The notes under the pieces are model-generated. The model ran no database searches, was not told the DNA's origin, and saw nothing but the letters and a program-made list of their open reading frames with translations. Positions 37,280 to 48,522 of a stretch of 64,000 bases of DNA are shown piece after piece. Source of the DNA: Ideonella aquatica (GTDB lineage: Bacteria > Pseudomonadota > Gammaproteobacteria > Burkholderiales > Burkholderiaceae_C); NCBI RefSeq assembly GCF_018069755.1, contig NZ_JAGQDE010000005.1, positions 124,001-188,000 of the forward strand. Reading direction: 5' to 3'. Both the position numbers and the translations under genes were made by a program. Every line of letters starts with the position of its first letter. Position 1 is the stretch's first letter.

Positions 37280-38203
37280 ATGCACGCCCTGTTGAACACC
37301 TTGCGCCAGATGCCCCTGCCCACCGAGGCGGCGCGGGTGTTTCATGGCCGTGGTGGCCTGTTCCCCGGCTGCGAGGCCTGGACCCTGGACTGGTACGACC
37401 CGGTCTGGCTGCTCACCAGCTTTGCGCCCGCCAGCGACCCGGACCTGGCCGCCATTGGTGAGGCCCTGGCCGCGCGCTGGCGTGAACTGGCGCCGGGGCA
37501 GCCGCTGAACTGGGTCTTCCAGCAGCGCGACGAGATGCGTGCCGACAACCGGCTGATGGCCGGCGGTGTCCCGGACAACCATGTGGTGCTGCTGGACGGC
37601 GCCCGCCTGCAGGTACACCTGCTGCGTGGCCAGAACCACGGCCTGTTCCTGGACATGGCCGAGGGCCACCGCTGGGTGCGCGAATGGGCAGCGGCCCACC
37701 CCGGCGCGCGGGTGCTGAACCTGTTCGCCTACACCGGCGCCTTCTCGGTGGCGGCGCTGCGCGGTGGCGCGGCCCGCGTGGACAACTACGACATGGCGCG
37801 CGGCGCGCTGGCCATCGCCAAGCGCAACCACCTGCTCAACGGCCTGGATGCCGGTGCGGCCTTCCTGCCCCACGACATCTTCAACTCCTGGGGCCGCATC
37901 ACCCGCCACGGCCCGTACGACCTGGTGGTGATGGACCCGCCCAGCCACCAGAAGGGCAGCTTTGTGGCCGAGAAGGACTGGGCCCGCCTGCTGCGCCGCC
38001 TGCCTGAGCTGCTGTCGCCCGGCGGCGAGGCCCTGCTGTGCCTGAACTCGCCCAAACTGGGTGAGGAGGTCCTGCGCCAGACCCTGGCCGAAGCCGCGCC
38101 GACGATGGAAGTGGTTGCGCGCCTGCCCAACCCCGCGGCCTTTGCCGACGTTGATCCGCGGCGCGCGCTGAAGGTGCTGCAGGTGCGCCGCGCGGCGGCG
38201 TAG
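37280..38203 (+). CDS. Class I SAM-dependent methyltransferase, RlmI/RlmK-like
   Basis: 307 residues with the SAM-binding loop LNLFAYTGAFSVAAL and the catalytic DPPSHQKGSF motif of rRNA cytosine/guanine methyltransferases related to RlmI/RlmK C-terminal domains. An N-terminal 120 residues replaces the PUA domain seen in RlmI. RNA methylation is likely, but the target base is not readable. Starts 38 bp after radC on the same strand. Confidence 0.8.
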   Translation: MHALLNTLRQMPLPTEAARVFHGRGGLFPGCEAWTLDWYDPVWLLTSFAPASDPDLAAIGEALAARWRELAPGQPLNWVFQQRDEMRADNRLMAGGVPDNHVVLLDGARLQVHLLRGQNHGLFLDMAEGHRWVREWAAAHPGARVLNLFAYTGAFSVAALRGGAARVDNYDMARGALAIAKRNHLLNGLDAGAAFLPHDIFNSWGRITRHGPYDLVVMDPPSHQKGSFVAEKDWARLLRRLPELLSPGGEALLCLNSPKLGEEVLRQTLAEAAPTMEVVARLPNPAAFADVDPRRALKVLQVRRAAA

Positions 38204-38214
38204 CATCGGCGGCC

Positions 38215-40302
38215 ATGATCGACCGCGCACGCCTGTGGCTGCTCGCCGTGCGCGACAGCTTCGTGATGCTGCTGCCGCTGACGGCGCTGGGCATCGGCGC
38301 GGTGCTGCTCTACCACTTTCCCTGGGCGCCCTACCGGGACCTGACCCAGTCCTGGTTCGGGCCGGACTGGGCGCATGCGCTGAAGGCGATTGAGCGCTCG
38401 ACCCTGGGCGTCTTCGGTCTGGCCCTGTCGGCCCTGGTGGCGGTGCGGCTGACGCGTCTGCTGCCGCCGCCGCGCGCGCTGGACGAGCACCTGCCGGCGC
38501 TGGCCGTAGGCACCTTGTCGATGGCGAACTACCTGATGTGCGGCCGCATGCTCCACCCAGGCCAGCCGCCAGTGCTGGACAGCCTGTTGCAGGGCATGCT
38601 GGTGGGGGTGGCCACGGCAGAGCTGCTGCAGCGCTGCGGCAACTGGCGCTGGCTGTGGCCGCGCGGGCTGCCCTTCGGCAGCGATGGCCAGTTCTTTCAT
38701 GCGCTGCGCATCACGCCGGCGGCGGTGTTGTGCAGCCTGGTGCTGATGGGCGCCGCCTGGCTGCTGGCACCACTGCTGCGGCTGGACGGCCAGTGGGTCA
38801 ACCCGGCACTCGCCTGGCTCCACGCGCGCAGCAACCCCCAGCAGTGGCTGACGCTGACCGCGGTGCTGCTCAATCAACTCTCCTGGAGCATCGGCATTCC
38901 CGGCGGGCACCTGCTGGACATGGACACCGCCACGCTGTTCGCACCGTCCGGCGGCCCGCCGCTGCCGGGGCGCATGTGGCGGCCGGTGTTCGACAGCTTC
39001 GTCCTGATGGGCGGCAGCGGCGCCACCTTTGGCCTGATGCTGGCGATGCTGTTCAACAGCCGCCCCGGGGCCACCCGGCGACTGGCCTGGCTGTCCCTGC
39101 TGCCGGGCAGCTTCAACATCAACGAGACCCTGATCTTCGGCCTGCCCCTGGCCCTGAACCGCCACTTCCTGCCCGCCTTCATCGGCGTGCCGGTGCTGAT
39201 GGCGGTGCTGACCCTGGTCGCCTTTGACCACGGCTGGCTGGCGCTGGCGATCAGCGATGCCCGTTCGGTGCCCTGGACCACGCCGCCCTTGATTTCCGGC
39301 TGGCTGCTCACCGGCTCCTGGCGGGGCGCAGCCTTCCAGGCGCTGCTGCTGGCGCTGTCGACCGCGCTGTACTGGCCCCTGGTGGGCCGCTGGGAACGCC
39401 GCCGCGAAGCCCTGGACCGGCAGACCCTGGACGCCACGGTGGCCGCGCTGCTGGACACGACCGAAGGCACCGTGCCGCCGCTGCGCCGCCAGGACAAGGT
39501 GGGCGGCAGCGCACGCGAACTGCTGGCCGACCTGCGCCAGGCCCTGACGCGCGGCGCGCTGGTGCAGCATTACCAGCCCCAGGTCGATACCGTCGGCCAT
39601 TGCGTCGGCGTCGAGGCCCTGCTGCGCTGGCATCACCCGCGCCATGGGCCGATCGCCCCCGCCGCGGTGGTCGCGCTGGCCGAGCAGGGCGGGCTGATCG
39701 ACGCTCTGGGCGATTGGGCACTGGACACCGCGCTGGCCTGCAAGGCCCGCTGGAACCGCCAGGGCCTGACGCCGGTGGTGATGGCGGTGAACCTCTCGCC
39801 CACCCAGTTGCGCGACCGCCAGTTGGCCCAGCGCATCGCTGCCGCATTGCAGCGCCACGGCCTGCGCGCCGAGGAGCTGGAGCTGGAGCTGACCGAAACC
39901 CACGCGGTGCCGGCGCTGCGCGAGGTCGACGAGACGCTGCAGGCGCTGGCGCAGACCGGCGTACGCCTGTCGATGGACGACTTCGGCATGGGCTACTCGT
40001 CGCTGCTGCAGCTGCGCCGCATCCCGGTGCACACGATCAAGATCGACGGCTCGATCACCCGCGACATCGTCAGCAGCCGCAGCGACGCCGACATCGTGCG
40101 CAGCATCGCGCAGCTTGGGCGCGCGCTGGGCGTGCGGGTGCTGGCCGAGTTCGTTGAAACCACCGAGCAGCGCCAGTGCCTGGCCGACCTGGGCTGCGGC
40201 CTGTTCCAGGGCTACCTGCACAGCCGGCCGCTGCCGGCCGAGGACTGCGCCGCGCTGCTGCAGGCCGCGGGCGGGCGTCAGCCCAGCGCCGCCATCGCCT
40301 GA
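38215..40302 (+). CDS. PTS EIIC-like membrane domain fused to an EAL phosphodiesterase
   Basis: 695 residues. The first ~400 form eight to ten helices of a PTS sugar-permease EIIC domain of the lactose/cellobiose class, with the diagnostic [17 protein letters not shown]. The C-terminal ~240 residues are an EAL domain that hydrolyses c-di-GMP. Its catalytic signatures are intact: Glu467 in [24 protein letters not shown] and EFVET. No PTS EIIA/EIIB is nearby, so the transporter part probably acts as a sensor for a sugar or cell-wall fragment and modulates c-di-GMP. The last 25 bp overlap the opposing gene. Confidence 0.88.
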   Translation: MIDRARLWLLAVRDSFVMLLPLTALGIGAVLLYHFPWAPYRDLTQSWFGPDWAHALKAIERSTLGVFGLALSALVAVRLTRLLPPPRALDEHLPALAVGTLSMANYLMCGRMLHPGQPPVLDSLLQGMLVGVATAELLQRCGNWRWLWPRGLPFGSDGQFFHALRITPAAVLCSLVLMGAAWLLAPLLRLDGQWVNPALAWLHARSNPQQWLTLTAVLLNQLSWSIGIPGGHLLDMDTATLFAPSGGPPLPGRMWRPVFDSFVLMGGSGATFGLMLAMLFNSRPGATRRLAWLSLLPGSFNINETLIFGLPLALNRHFLPAFIGVPVLMAVLTLVAFDHGWLALAISDARSVPWTTPPLISGWLLTGSWRGAAFQALLLALSTALYWPLVGRWERRREALDRQTLDATVAALLDTTEGTVPPLRRQDKVGGSARELLADLRQALTRGALVQHYQPQVDTVGHCVGVEALLRWHHPRHGPIAPAAVVALAEQGGLIDALGDWALDTALACKARWNRQGLTPVVMAVNLSPTQLRDRQLAQRIAAALQRHGLRAEELELELTETHAVPALREVDETLQALAQTGVRLSMDDFGMGYSSLLQLRRIPVHTIKIDGSITRDIVSSRSDADIVRSIAQLGRALGVRVLAEFVETTEQRQCLADLGCGLFQGYLHSRPLPAEDCAALLQAAGGRQPSAAIA

Positions 40303-41285
40303 GCCGCGATGTCCAGCGCGCGCCAGCGCAGTTCGGGCTGGTAGACATCGCACACCAGCATCAGCTCGTCGGCCTGCGTGGCCTCCAGCAGCGCGGCAAA
40401 GCCCTGGCGTACGGTGTCGGGCCCGCCCACCACCGCGCAGCCCAGGAAGTCGGCGATGCCCGCGCGCTCGCCCGGCGCCAGTGACTCCACAAAGCCCGCC
40501 TGCGGCGGCTGCAGGCGCTGGCGGTCGTTGTGCAGGATGCCCAGCACCCGCTGGTACACGCTGCTGGCCAGGAACTGCGCCTCCTCGTCGGTGGGTGCGG
40601 CCACCAGCGGCACGCCGATGATCACCCTGGGGTTCGCCAGCTCGGCACTGGGGCGGAACAGGCGCCTATACAGGTCCAGCGCCTGCAGCAGCAGGCGCGG
40701 GGCGAAATGCGAGGCGAAGGCATAGGGCAGGCCGCGCTCGGCCGCCAACTGCGCCGAGAACAGGCTGGAGCCCAGCAGCCAGATCGGCACGCGGGTGCCG
40801 GCACCGGGCATGGCCACCACGCGCTGGCCCGGGTCGGGTTCGCCCAACAGGCGCTGCAGCGCGGCCACATCGCGTGGGAAATCGTCTTCCGACTCGACCC
40901 GGTCACGGCGCAGCGCGCGCATGGTCTCGCGGTCGGTGCCGGGCGCGCGGCCCAGGCCCAGGTCGATGCGGCCGGGGTAGAGCTCGGCCAGCGTGCCGAA
41001 GGCCTCGGCCACCACCAGCGGCGCGTGGTTGGGCAGCATCACGCCGCCCGAGCCCACCCGGATGCGCTGCGTGGCCCCAGCGATGTGGCCCACCAGCACC
41101 GCGGTGGCCGAGCTGGCAATGCCGGCCATGTTGTGGTGCTCGGCCAGCCAGTAGCGGGCAAAACCGAGCTGCTCGGCATGCTGCGCGGTGCGGCGGGCCA
41201 CGGCCAGCGCGTCGGCCACGCTGCGGCCTTCGCGCACCGCGACCAGGTCCAGCATCGACAGGGGAACGGGGACGATCGGGTTCAT
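40278..41285 (-). CDS. Luciferase-like flavin-dependent oxidoreductase (LLM class)
   Basis: 335 residues, TIM-barrel LLM family of the MsnO8/YhbW subgroup: [33 protein letters not shown] split over strands 2-3, and [13 protein letters not shown]. These enzymes use FMNH2 from a separate reductase. The substrate is unknown. The gene stands between converging EAL and divergent neighbours; no paired flavin reductase is adjacent. Confidence 0.88.
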   Translation of the reverse strand: MNPIVPVPLSMLDLVAVREGRSVADALAVARRTAQHAEQLGFARYWLAEHHNMAGIASSATAVLVGHIAGATQRIRVGSGGVMLPNHAPLVVAEAFGTLAELYPGRIDLGLGRAPGTDRETMRALRRDRVESEDDFPRDVAALQRLLGEPDPGQRVVAMPGAGTRVPIWLLGSSLFSAQLAAERGLPYAFASHFAPRLLLQALDLYRRLFRPSAELANPRVIIGVPLVAAPTDEEAQFLASSVYQRVLGILHNDRQRLQPPQAGFVESLAPGERAGIADFLGCAVVGGPDTVRQGFAALLEATQADELMLVCDVYQPELRWRALDIAAQAMAALG

Positions 41286-41312
41286 CGCCCGATCATCGCA
41301 CCGCCGCGGCGT

Positions 41313-41765
41313 TCAATCGCCCAGGAAGGCCTGCACGTGGTCGGCCAGGTGCATCGCGTGGGCCTGCTCATGACCGGCGCGGTCGAGCGCGCCGTAGGCG
41401 AAGTGGGGCGACCAGGGCCCGGGCCAGGCGCGAAAGGCCGCGATGGCCGACTGCAGCCGGGCCAGGGCCTGGGCTTCGTCGGCATCGGCGGGCGGCGCCG
41501 GCTCGCCAGGCACCGGCGCCCGGCGGTCGTGCGACATCCAGCCGCGCCGGCGAAACACCGAGAAGGCCAGCGCGCCCAGAGTCAGCTGGAACCAGCGCGG
41601 CTTGGGTTGCGGGAAGCCCCGCATGGAGTACTCGATGCCCTGCGCGCCATGCAGCAGCGCCTGGGCCAGCGTGCGGCCCTCCACCACCGCCGGCAGTGAG
41701 GCGCGCGGCAGCGCCTCCAGCCCGGCCAGCACCGCCTCGAAATCACGCCACTGCAGACGGCTCAT
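41313..41765 (-). CDS. DUF1569 (DinB-like fold) protein
   Basis: 150 residues of the DUF1569 family: an N-terminal helix with FEAVLAGLEALP, LLHGAQGIEYSMRGFPQPKP in the middle and HLADHVQAFLGD at the end. Conserved histidines suggest a DinB-like metal site. Biological role unknown. Starts within the Mpo1-like gene's stop (ATGA), hence co-expressed. Confidence 0.75.
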   Translation of the reverse strand: MSRLQWRDFEAVLAGLEALPRASLPAVVEGRTLAQALLHGAQGIEYSMRGFPQPKPRWFQLTLGALAFSVFRRRGWMSHDRRAPVPGEPAPPADADEAQALARLQSAIAAFRAWPGPWSPHFAYGALDRAGHEQAHAMHLADHVQAFLGD

Positions 41766-42289
41766 CCGCGCGCCTGCGCCGCCAGGGCCTGGGCATCGCG
41801 GCGGGCCACCGGGCCAGCGGCGGCGTCGATCGCCTGCTCGACCTCGCGGCGCCAGCCCAGCCGGAAACCGGCCTCGGCCGCCACGAACAGCGGCCCGATC
41901 ACCAGACCGACCAGGTCATCCACAAAGGCCGGCTTGCGCCCCTCCCACCAGTGGCCGACGAACTGGAAGACCCAGCCGACGACGAACAGGCCGATGCCCC
42001 AGGCCAGCCAGCTGGCGGTGCTGCCCGCGGCCAGGCCCTGGGCGCCCCACAGGGCCAGTGCCAGCAGCGCCGTCATCGCCACACCGTAGCGCCCGTCCAG
42101 TCGCAGGTAATAGACCGAAAAAGCCGCCGCCAGCGCCAGCGCAGGCGACAGCACGCCCCAGGCGGGCCGTGACAGCAGCACCGCGATCGCGAAGGTGATC
42201 ATCGGGATGCCGACGAAGTGGGTGGCGATGTTGCGCGGGTCGCGGTGGTAGCGGGCGTACTGGATCAATTGCTCGTTCAGGGTTTTCAT
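41762..42289 (-). CDS. Mpo1-like / DUF962 membrane protein
   Basis: 175 residues with four hydrophobic helices and two conserved histidine motifs: HRDPRNIATHFVGIPMI at the N-terminus and GHWWEGRKPAFVDDL near residue 112. Yeast Mpo1 of this family is an iron-dependent dioxygenase acting on 2-hydroxy fatty acids; bacterial substrates are not established. Coupled to the DUF1569 gene. Confidence 0.82.
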   Translation of the reverse strand: MKTLNEQLIQYARYHRDPRNIATHFVGIPMITFAIAVLLSRPAWGVLSPALALAAAFSVYYLRLDGRYGVAMTALLALALWGAQGLAAGSTASWLAWGIGLFVVGWVFQFVGHWWEGRKPAFVDDLVGLVIGPLFVAAEAGFRLGWRREVEQAIDAAAGPVARRDAQALAAQARG

Positions 42290-42370
42290 GGTGGCACCTC
42301 AGGGACGCTGGGGGCGCAGTATTCGCCCTGGCCCGGCCTGGCAACTATCGGGCAGCCGACAATTTCCGCG

Positions 42371-43078
42371 ATGCCCTCCTCAGGACAATCCCCGATCGAT
42401 GACTGGCTGGTCCCGCTGCAGACCGGCCGCTGGTTCGCCGACCTGGGCGAGGCGGCGCAACGCGCCCTGCTGGCCGAGGCCCGCTGTGTGACGCTGAGCG
42501 CTGGCGAGGCGCTGTTCCGGCGCGGCGACGCTTGCGACGGCCTGTACGCCGTGCTCGACGGCGCGGTGCGCATCGGTGCGGTGGACGCCGCCGGGCGCGA
42601 CCTGCTGCTGCAGGTGCTGGGCGCGCCACACTGGTTCGGCGAGATCGCGGTGATCGACGGCGGCCTGCGCACCCATGACGTCAGCGCCCGCGGCGACTGC
42701 CGGCTGCTGAGGGTGCCGATGACCGCGCTGCACACCCTGCTGACCGAGGACCCGCTGTGGTGGCGCCACCTGGGTCGGCTGCTGGCCGAGAAATCGCGCG
42801 CGCTGCTGGCCGGCCTGGAGCAGATCGCTGCGCTGCCGGCGCCTCAGCGCATTGCCCAGCGCCTGCTGGCCCTGGCCGACGGCCACGGCATGCTGGCGCC
42901 GGGCGTGGTGCAGCGCCGGCTGGCGCTGAACCAGGAACAGCTGGGTGCCATGCTGGCGCTGACCCGCCAGACCGTCAGCGAGACGCTGCGTGACTTCGAG
43001 ACGCGCGGCTGGGTGCGGCGCGGCTACGGCCAGATCGAGTTGCTGGACCCCGAGGCGCTGCGCGCGCTGGGGCGCTGA
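42371..43078 (+). CDS. Crp/Fnr-family transcription regulator
   Basis: 235 residues: cyclic-nucleotide-binding fold (residues ~20-145; LFRRGDACDGLYAVLDGAVRI, WFGEIAVIDGG split over the roll) and a C-terminal winged helix with the recognition helix LTRQTVSETLRDFETRG. No N-terminal cysteine cluster, so it is not an oxygen-sensing FNR; the ligand is unknown. No good ribosome site at the ATG. It converges on pobA with stops directly adjacent. Could be a regulator of an FNR/CRP-like box such as that at 61736, but this is speculative. Confidence 0.88.
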   Translation: MPSSGQSPIDDWLVPLQTGRWFADLGEAAQRALLAEARCVTLSAGEALFRRGDACDGLYAVLDGAVRIGAVDAAGRDLLLQVLGAPHWFGEIAVIDGGLRTHDVSARGDCRLLRVPMTALHTLLTEDPLWWRHLGRLLAEKSRALLAGLEQIAALPAPQRIAQRLLALADGHGMLAPGVVQRRLALNQEQLGAMLALTRQTVSETLRDFETRGWVRRGYGQIELLDPEALRALGR

Positions 43079-44356
<1,278 letters not shown>

Positions 44357-44438
44357 CTATGCGCCCAGGGCATGAGTGAGCCGTTTGTCGCCCGCATCGG
44401 GCGTCTGCAGGTATCTCACCCACCACTGGAGATGACCC

Positions 44439-45437
44439 ATGCGCTGCACCCGTCGCCTGACTTGCCTGGCCGTGCTGGCCGCCCTGCCCCTGTGGGCCGC
44501 CGCCCAGGCGGAACCGCCGGCCCCGCCCTCGCTGCCGATCCAGGTCAACGTGGTCAACCCCGAGGACCTGCTGGACACCAACAAGACGGTCGTCATCCCG
44601 ACGGTCTATCTGAGCCTGTTGGTGGATGGCCGGGTGGCCGCCACCAAGCAGTCGGGGCTGTTCAGCGGCGGCAATAACAGCGCCAAGGCTGCGGCCAGCT
44701 ACCAGGTCGAGGGCCTGGACAAGGCCTTCGCCCAGCAACTGGCCCAGGCCGCCTACGACGACGCCGTGGCGCGGCTGCGCGCCGCCGGCTACACCGTGCT
44801 GACCTGGGCCGACATCAAGGACCGCGAGATGGTGCGCAGCCTGGCCCGCGACACCAGCACCGGCCCGATGGGCCTGCCCACCTTCTCCGAGGGTGGCAAC
44901 AACTATGTGATCGCCACGCCCAGCGACGAGCAGTTCTTCAAGAAGGGCCTGGGCGGCGGCTGGTTTGCCGAGTTCCAGCAGGGCGGCAAGAACCGTTTCA
45001 CCGATGCCACGCTGATCATCCCCACCTACACCATCCACGCGCCGCAGGCCTGGACCGGCACCAGTGCCGGCTACAAGACCATCTCGGCCGAGGCCAACGT
45101 CGCCGAGGGCATGAACCTGTGGGTGGCCAATGCGCACTGGATGGGCCAGCCCAAGTCGCGCATGATGCGCGGCATCCCGGGCGTGGCCACCAAGCAGCAG
45201 GTGATCAACGTGACCGACAAGGCTGGCACCGTGACCAAGGTGGCCGACACCACCCCGCAGGCCGCCAACGTGGTCAGCGGGCTGCTGGGCGCCCTCACCG
45301 GCACAGGCAGCATCAGTGCCAGCAGCGGTCTGTACAAACTGGCCATCGACCGCGAGGCCTACACCCAGGGCGTGATGAACGGTGTGCGCGCCTTCAATGC
45401 CGAACTGGCCAAGGCCGCGGCCGACGCCAAGCCCTGA
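44439..45437 (+). CDS. Exported protein of unknown function
   Basis: 332 residues with signal peptide ending near WAAAQAE. No family is recognised. The mature part is alpha/beta, with an N-terminal strand VNVVNPEDLLDTNKTVVIPTVYL (split by turns), a helix-rich centre and a C-terminal region with SGLLGALTGTGSIS. No lipobox, no membrane helix. It sits behind a short leader and 24 bp ahead of an esterase gene, possibly in one unit. Its length and composition match neighbouring native genes. Confidence 0.65.
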   Translation: MRCTRRLTCLAVLAALPLWAAAQAEPPAPPSLPIQVNVVNPEDLLDTNKTVVIPTVYLSLLVDGRVAATKQSGLFSGGNNSAKAAASYQVEGLDKAFAQQLAQAAYDDAVARLRAAGYTVLTWADIKDREMVRSLARDTSTGPMGLPTFSEGGNNYVIATPSDEQFFKKGLGGGWFAEFQQGGKNRFTDATLIIPTYTIHAPQAWTGTSAGYKTISAEANVAEGMNLWVANAHWMGQPKSRMMRGIPGVATKQQVINVTDKAGTVTKVADTTPQAANVVSGLLGALTGTGSISASSGLYKLAIDREAYTQGVMNGVRAFNAELAKAAADAKP

Positions 45438-45461
45438 GGCAAGGCGGCGCACAATCGGTGC

Positions 45462-46421
45462 ATGCCGACGATCCTGCGCCCGCTGCTGTTGCTGCTGTTC
45501 CTCGGGTCGGCCACCGCCGCGCGCGGCGCGCCGATGGGGGCTGGCACCCACGAATGGCGGCTGGACTGGGCAGGCCAGTCGCGCAGCGTGATCGTCCATG
45601 TGCCGCCCGGGCTGCCTGCGGGCCAGGCGGCGCCGTTGGTGCTGGCGCTGCACGGCGGCGGCGGCCATGCCGCCTTCATGGCCGACGATGAGCGCTACGG
45701 CCTGAGCCGCCAGGCCGACCGCAGCGGCTTCGTGGTGGCCTACCCGAACGGTTTCAGCCGCCTGCCGGGCGGCCGCTTCGCCACCTGGAACGCCGGTGGC
45801 TGCTGCGGCGCCGCACGCGACCGCGGCAGCGACGATGTCGGCTTCATTCGCGCGGTGGTGGCCTCGGTGCGCGAGCGCATCGCCGTCGACCCGGCGCGCA
45901 TCTTTGCCACCGGCATGTCCAACGGCGGCATGCTGGCGCACCGCCTGGCCTGCGACGGCGCCGACCTGTTCCGCGCCGTGGCCGCGGTGGCCGGCACCGA
46001 CGCCACGCGGCAATGCACGCCGTCGCGGCCGGTGTCGGTGCTGCACATCCATGCGCGCGACGACACGCATGTGCTGTTCAACGGCGGCGCCGGCCCCAAC
46101 GCCTTTCGCGACCGCGACGCGGTGATGGACTTCGTCTCGGTGCCCGACACCATCGCCCGCTGGACCCAGCGCAACCGCTGCAGCGGCCCGCCGCGGCGCA
46201 TCCTGGATCGGCCCGGCGCCGTCTGTGAGGAACACAGCGACTGCGCCGCCGGCAGCCGGGTGCGCCTGTGCGTCACCGACACCGGCGGCCATGCCTGGCC
46301 CGGGGCCGAACAGGTGCGGCGCGGCAAGCCGGCGGCGTCCACGGCCCTGGATGCCAACGAAGCGATCTGGCGTTTCTTCGAAGCGGTGTCGGGCCCGTCG
46401 CACGCGCCGGCACCCTTCTGA
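45462..46421 (+). CDS. Secreted esterase of the PHB-depolymerase / feruloyl-esterase family
   Basis: 319 residues, signal peptide ending near AARGAPM. Alpha/beta hydrolase with oxyanion segment LVLALHGGGGHA, nucleophile Ser in ATGMSNGGMLAH (G-x-S-x-G), an Asp in HIHARDDTHVLF and His in TGGHAWPGAEQ. This matches the LpqC/esterase-PHB group, which contains PHB depolymerases and feruloyl or acetyl-xylan esterases; the substrate is not decided. Six cysteines suggest disulfides. Confidence 0.88.
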   Translation: MPTILRPLLLLLFLGSATAARGAPMGAGTHEWRLDWAGQSRSVIVHVPPGLPAGQAAPLVLALHGGGGHAAFMADDERYGLSRQADRSGFVVAYPNGFSRLPGGRFATWNAGGCCGAARDRGSDDVGFIRAVVASVRERIAVDPARIFATGMSNGGMLAHRLACDGADLFRAVAAVAGTDATRQCTPSRPVSVLHIHARDDTHVLFNGGAGPNAFRDRDAVMDFVSVPDTIARWTQRNRCSGPPRRILDRPGAVCEEHSDCAAGSRVRLCVTDTGGHAWPGAEQVRRGKPAASTALDANEAIWRFFEAVSGPSHAPAPF

Positions 46422-46535
46422 ACCACGGCAACACCGGCACCCAGCATTGGGGGGACCGACCGACCCTGCCGGTGGCAGCCCGGCGCTACCATGCCCGCAG
46501 ACCGCGTCATGCAGCGGCACGACAGGGAAGCACAG

Positions 46536-47502
46536 GTGAACGAGACCCAATGGCAGTGGCTGCAAGAGGTGCTGGGCGTGCGGCGCCCATCGCCCATCGA
46601 CCACCCCGGGGCCCTGCCCGAGCTGCCCAGGCTGCCCGAGTTCAGCCTCGATGACGACAGCGGCGCGCCGATTGACACGGCCCGCTTCGGTGCCCGCGCC
46701 CGCCGCTCCCTCCCCGGCCCAGGCCGAGGTCACCCGTCGCTTGTCGGCCATCGTCAAGCGCTTCAACGCCATCCCGGACCCCTACCGCACCGCCGACATG
46801 GTGGCGGCAGCCAAGCGTTTCATGGGCGAGTACAAGCATTGCAAGGCGCTGTTCGACCAGGGACGCTTCACCGACGCTGCGGCCTTTCTGGACCCGATGG
46901 ACGCCGCCGTCCAGGCGCTCGAGGACCTGCAGGCCGCCTTGCCACAGCGCATCAAGGAAGCCCAGGACCAGGCCGACCAGGGCAAGGAGATCGCAGGCCA
47001 GCTCAAGAGTGACACCGAGCTCAAGGCAGCCCGCAAGAACTGGAAGACGGTCTCGGAGGAGGACAAGATCAAGGCCCTGCGCAAGGTGGTGGCCGCGCAG
47101 AGCAAATGCCTGGGCATCCCGCCACCGGAGCTGGTGATCGAGCACATCCCGCCCGCCGACGGGCTGGTCACCAACGGCTACTTCTCGCCCGCCGACGGCA
47201 AGCTGCACATCAACATGGATCCTGCCAGCTCGGTGCAGAACTTCGAGCGCGCCGTGGACCTGGCCATCCTCGAGAATGCCCATCACTGGCAGGCCCATCT
47301 GGTGCGCCAGCTCAAGGCCGGAGCACTCAAACCCGGCGACCCCAACTTCGAGCAGGCGCAGATGTTTGCGGTCAATGAAATCCACCCCGGCGGCTACATC
47401 ACCGGACAGGAAGACTATGCGGCCTACAAGAAGCAGCCGCTCGAGGACCACGCCTGGACCACCGGTCCCCAGACCGCCAAACAGATCATCAAGGGCCTGT
47501 GA
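46536..47502 (+). pseudogene. Possible secreted effector, reading frame apparently shifted near 46650-46720
   Basis: Two frames look coding. The first (GTG at 46536 after GAAG) gives NETQWQWLQEVLGV and LPRLPEFSLDDDSG, then degenerates. The second (ATG 46651, 283 residues) carries the main domain: a helical part to about residue 130, then an alpha/beta part with ENAHHWQAHLV and GDPNFEQAQMFAVNEIHPGGY. ENxHHWQ recalls the ENTHxxQ motif of some metalloprotease-like effectors, but HExxH is absent. Either a frameshift joins them, or translation starts at 46651. Two small paralogous genes follow. Function and effector status are inference. Confidence 0.45.
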
Positions 47503-47523
47503 GGCCCAGGAAGCGGTGAAACG

Positions 47524-47838
47524 ATGAGCACCCTGCAACGATTCAAGGTCGTGATGCACGACGAGGACGCGCCGGCGCTGACGCTGGGCACGGTGGCGGT
47601 GGACGAGCAGGGCCAGCTGAGCATCCTGGACACCGCACTGGCCGAAGACGACCGGCTGCAGACCGTGGTCGACGAACTCAACGCCGAGCAGGCGCTGCAC
47701 CAGGAGGCGGCGCCGCCGCCGGGCGCGCCGCGCTTTGGCGTCTACACCCGGCCGGTGGCTCGTGGCACGCCCGGCTTCCTGGCCGCGCTGCGCGAGCACC
47801 TGCGGCGCTACCACGACATCGAGCTGCAGGACGCATGA
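47524..47838 (+). CDS. Small protein, paralogue of the next gene, possible immunity protein
   Basis: 104 residues, no signal peptide, not in a recognised family. It shares with its neighbour the pattern ELNAExxLHxxAxPPxxAPxF followed by RGxPxFxxALREHLxRxxD. It lies 21 bp after the putative effector gene and its stop overlaps the next start (ATGA). A cytoplasmic partner or immunity protein for the effector is the simplest idea, unproven. Confidence 0.6.
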   Translation: MSTLQRFKVVMHDEDAPALTLGTVAVDEQGQLSILDTALAEDDRLQTVVDELNAEQALHQEAAPPPGAPRFGVYTRPVARGTPGFLAALREHLRRYHDIELQDA

Positions 47839-48299
47839 CAGACGCCGCATCGCCCCCCACCGTGAGCACCCCGGCACAGCCCGCCAGCCCTGCCAGGCGT
47901 CGACATCTGGTGGGCTGCCTGGTCGGCGGCCTCGTGGCTGCGGTCACCCCGCTGGCCGGCGCCGCCGTACCGGCCACGGCCACCGAGCGTGCCGGCACGC
48001 GCCACGACCTGTTGCGCAGGGTCGGCCAGCGCTCGATCAAGGTCGCCACGGTCCGCCTGGACGCCGATGGACGCCTGACCCTGCTGTGGGCCCGCCCTGA
48101 TGAGCTGAAGCCGCTGCGCGGGCGTATCGCCGAGCTCAATGCCGAGCCCCAGCTGCACCTGGACGCACCGCCGCCTGCCAGCGCGCCTGCCTTCGCCAAC
48201 ACCAGTTGGGTCGTGCCGCGTGGCGACCCGCGATTCACCCAGGCGCTGCGCGAGCACCTGCAACGCTTCGACGATCTGTTGCTGGGGCCGGCCCGCTGA
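47835..48299 (+). CDS. Exported paralogue of the preceding small protein
   Basis: 154 residues. N-terminal arginine-rich signal (ARRRHLVGCLVGGLVAAVTPLAG) that may use Tat or Sec, then the same domain as the 47524 gene (AELNAEPQLHLDAPPP, ALREHLQRFDDLLL). The pair thus places one copy inside the cell and one outside. Unknown family. Co-transcribed with the previous gene. Confidence 0.6.
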   Translation: MTDAASPPTVSTPAQPASPARRRHLVGCLVGGLVAAVTPLAGAAVPATATERAGTRHDLLRRVGQRSIKVATVRLDADGRLTLLWARPDELKPLRGRIAELNAEPQLHLDAPPPASAPAFANTSWVVPRGDPRFTQALREHLQRFDDLLLGPAR

Positions 48300-48522
48300 C
48301 CGGTTCAACCCGGCGATCACGCAGGCAGACCACCGCGGGCCTGCCGCAGACACCGCTGCCCTGTCAAGGGGATCCCGAACACGGCACCCGGTCCTGGCCT
48401 TGACTCGCCCACCTGGCCGGCAGATCATCCGCGCCCGATCGCACCTGTCGCCCGCAGCCCGCTTCACGCCGGCCGCGGGCGCGGTGCGATTGTCTTTGTG
48501 GGTCTCAGCACAGGAGGTTGGC
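48300..48522. other. Intergenic region without a supported gene
   Basis: 223 bp between the exported small protein and the Cys/His protein. It holds a loose GCAGGC...GCCTGC inverted repeat near 48320-48345 and nothing else that I can support. Confidence 0.5.

Noticed and set aside
37786-40353. 855-codon open frame on the minus strand
   Set aside because: It is a GC-rich shadow of the methyltransferase and EIIC-EAL genes; its translation is low-complexity Arg/Gln/Ala with no domain, while the plus strand carries clear motifs.
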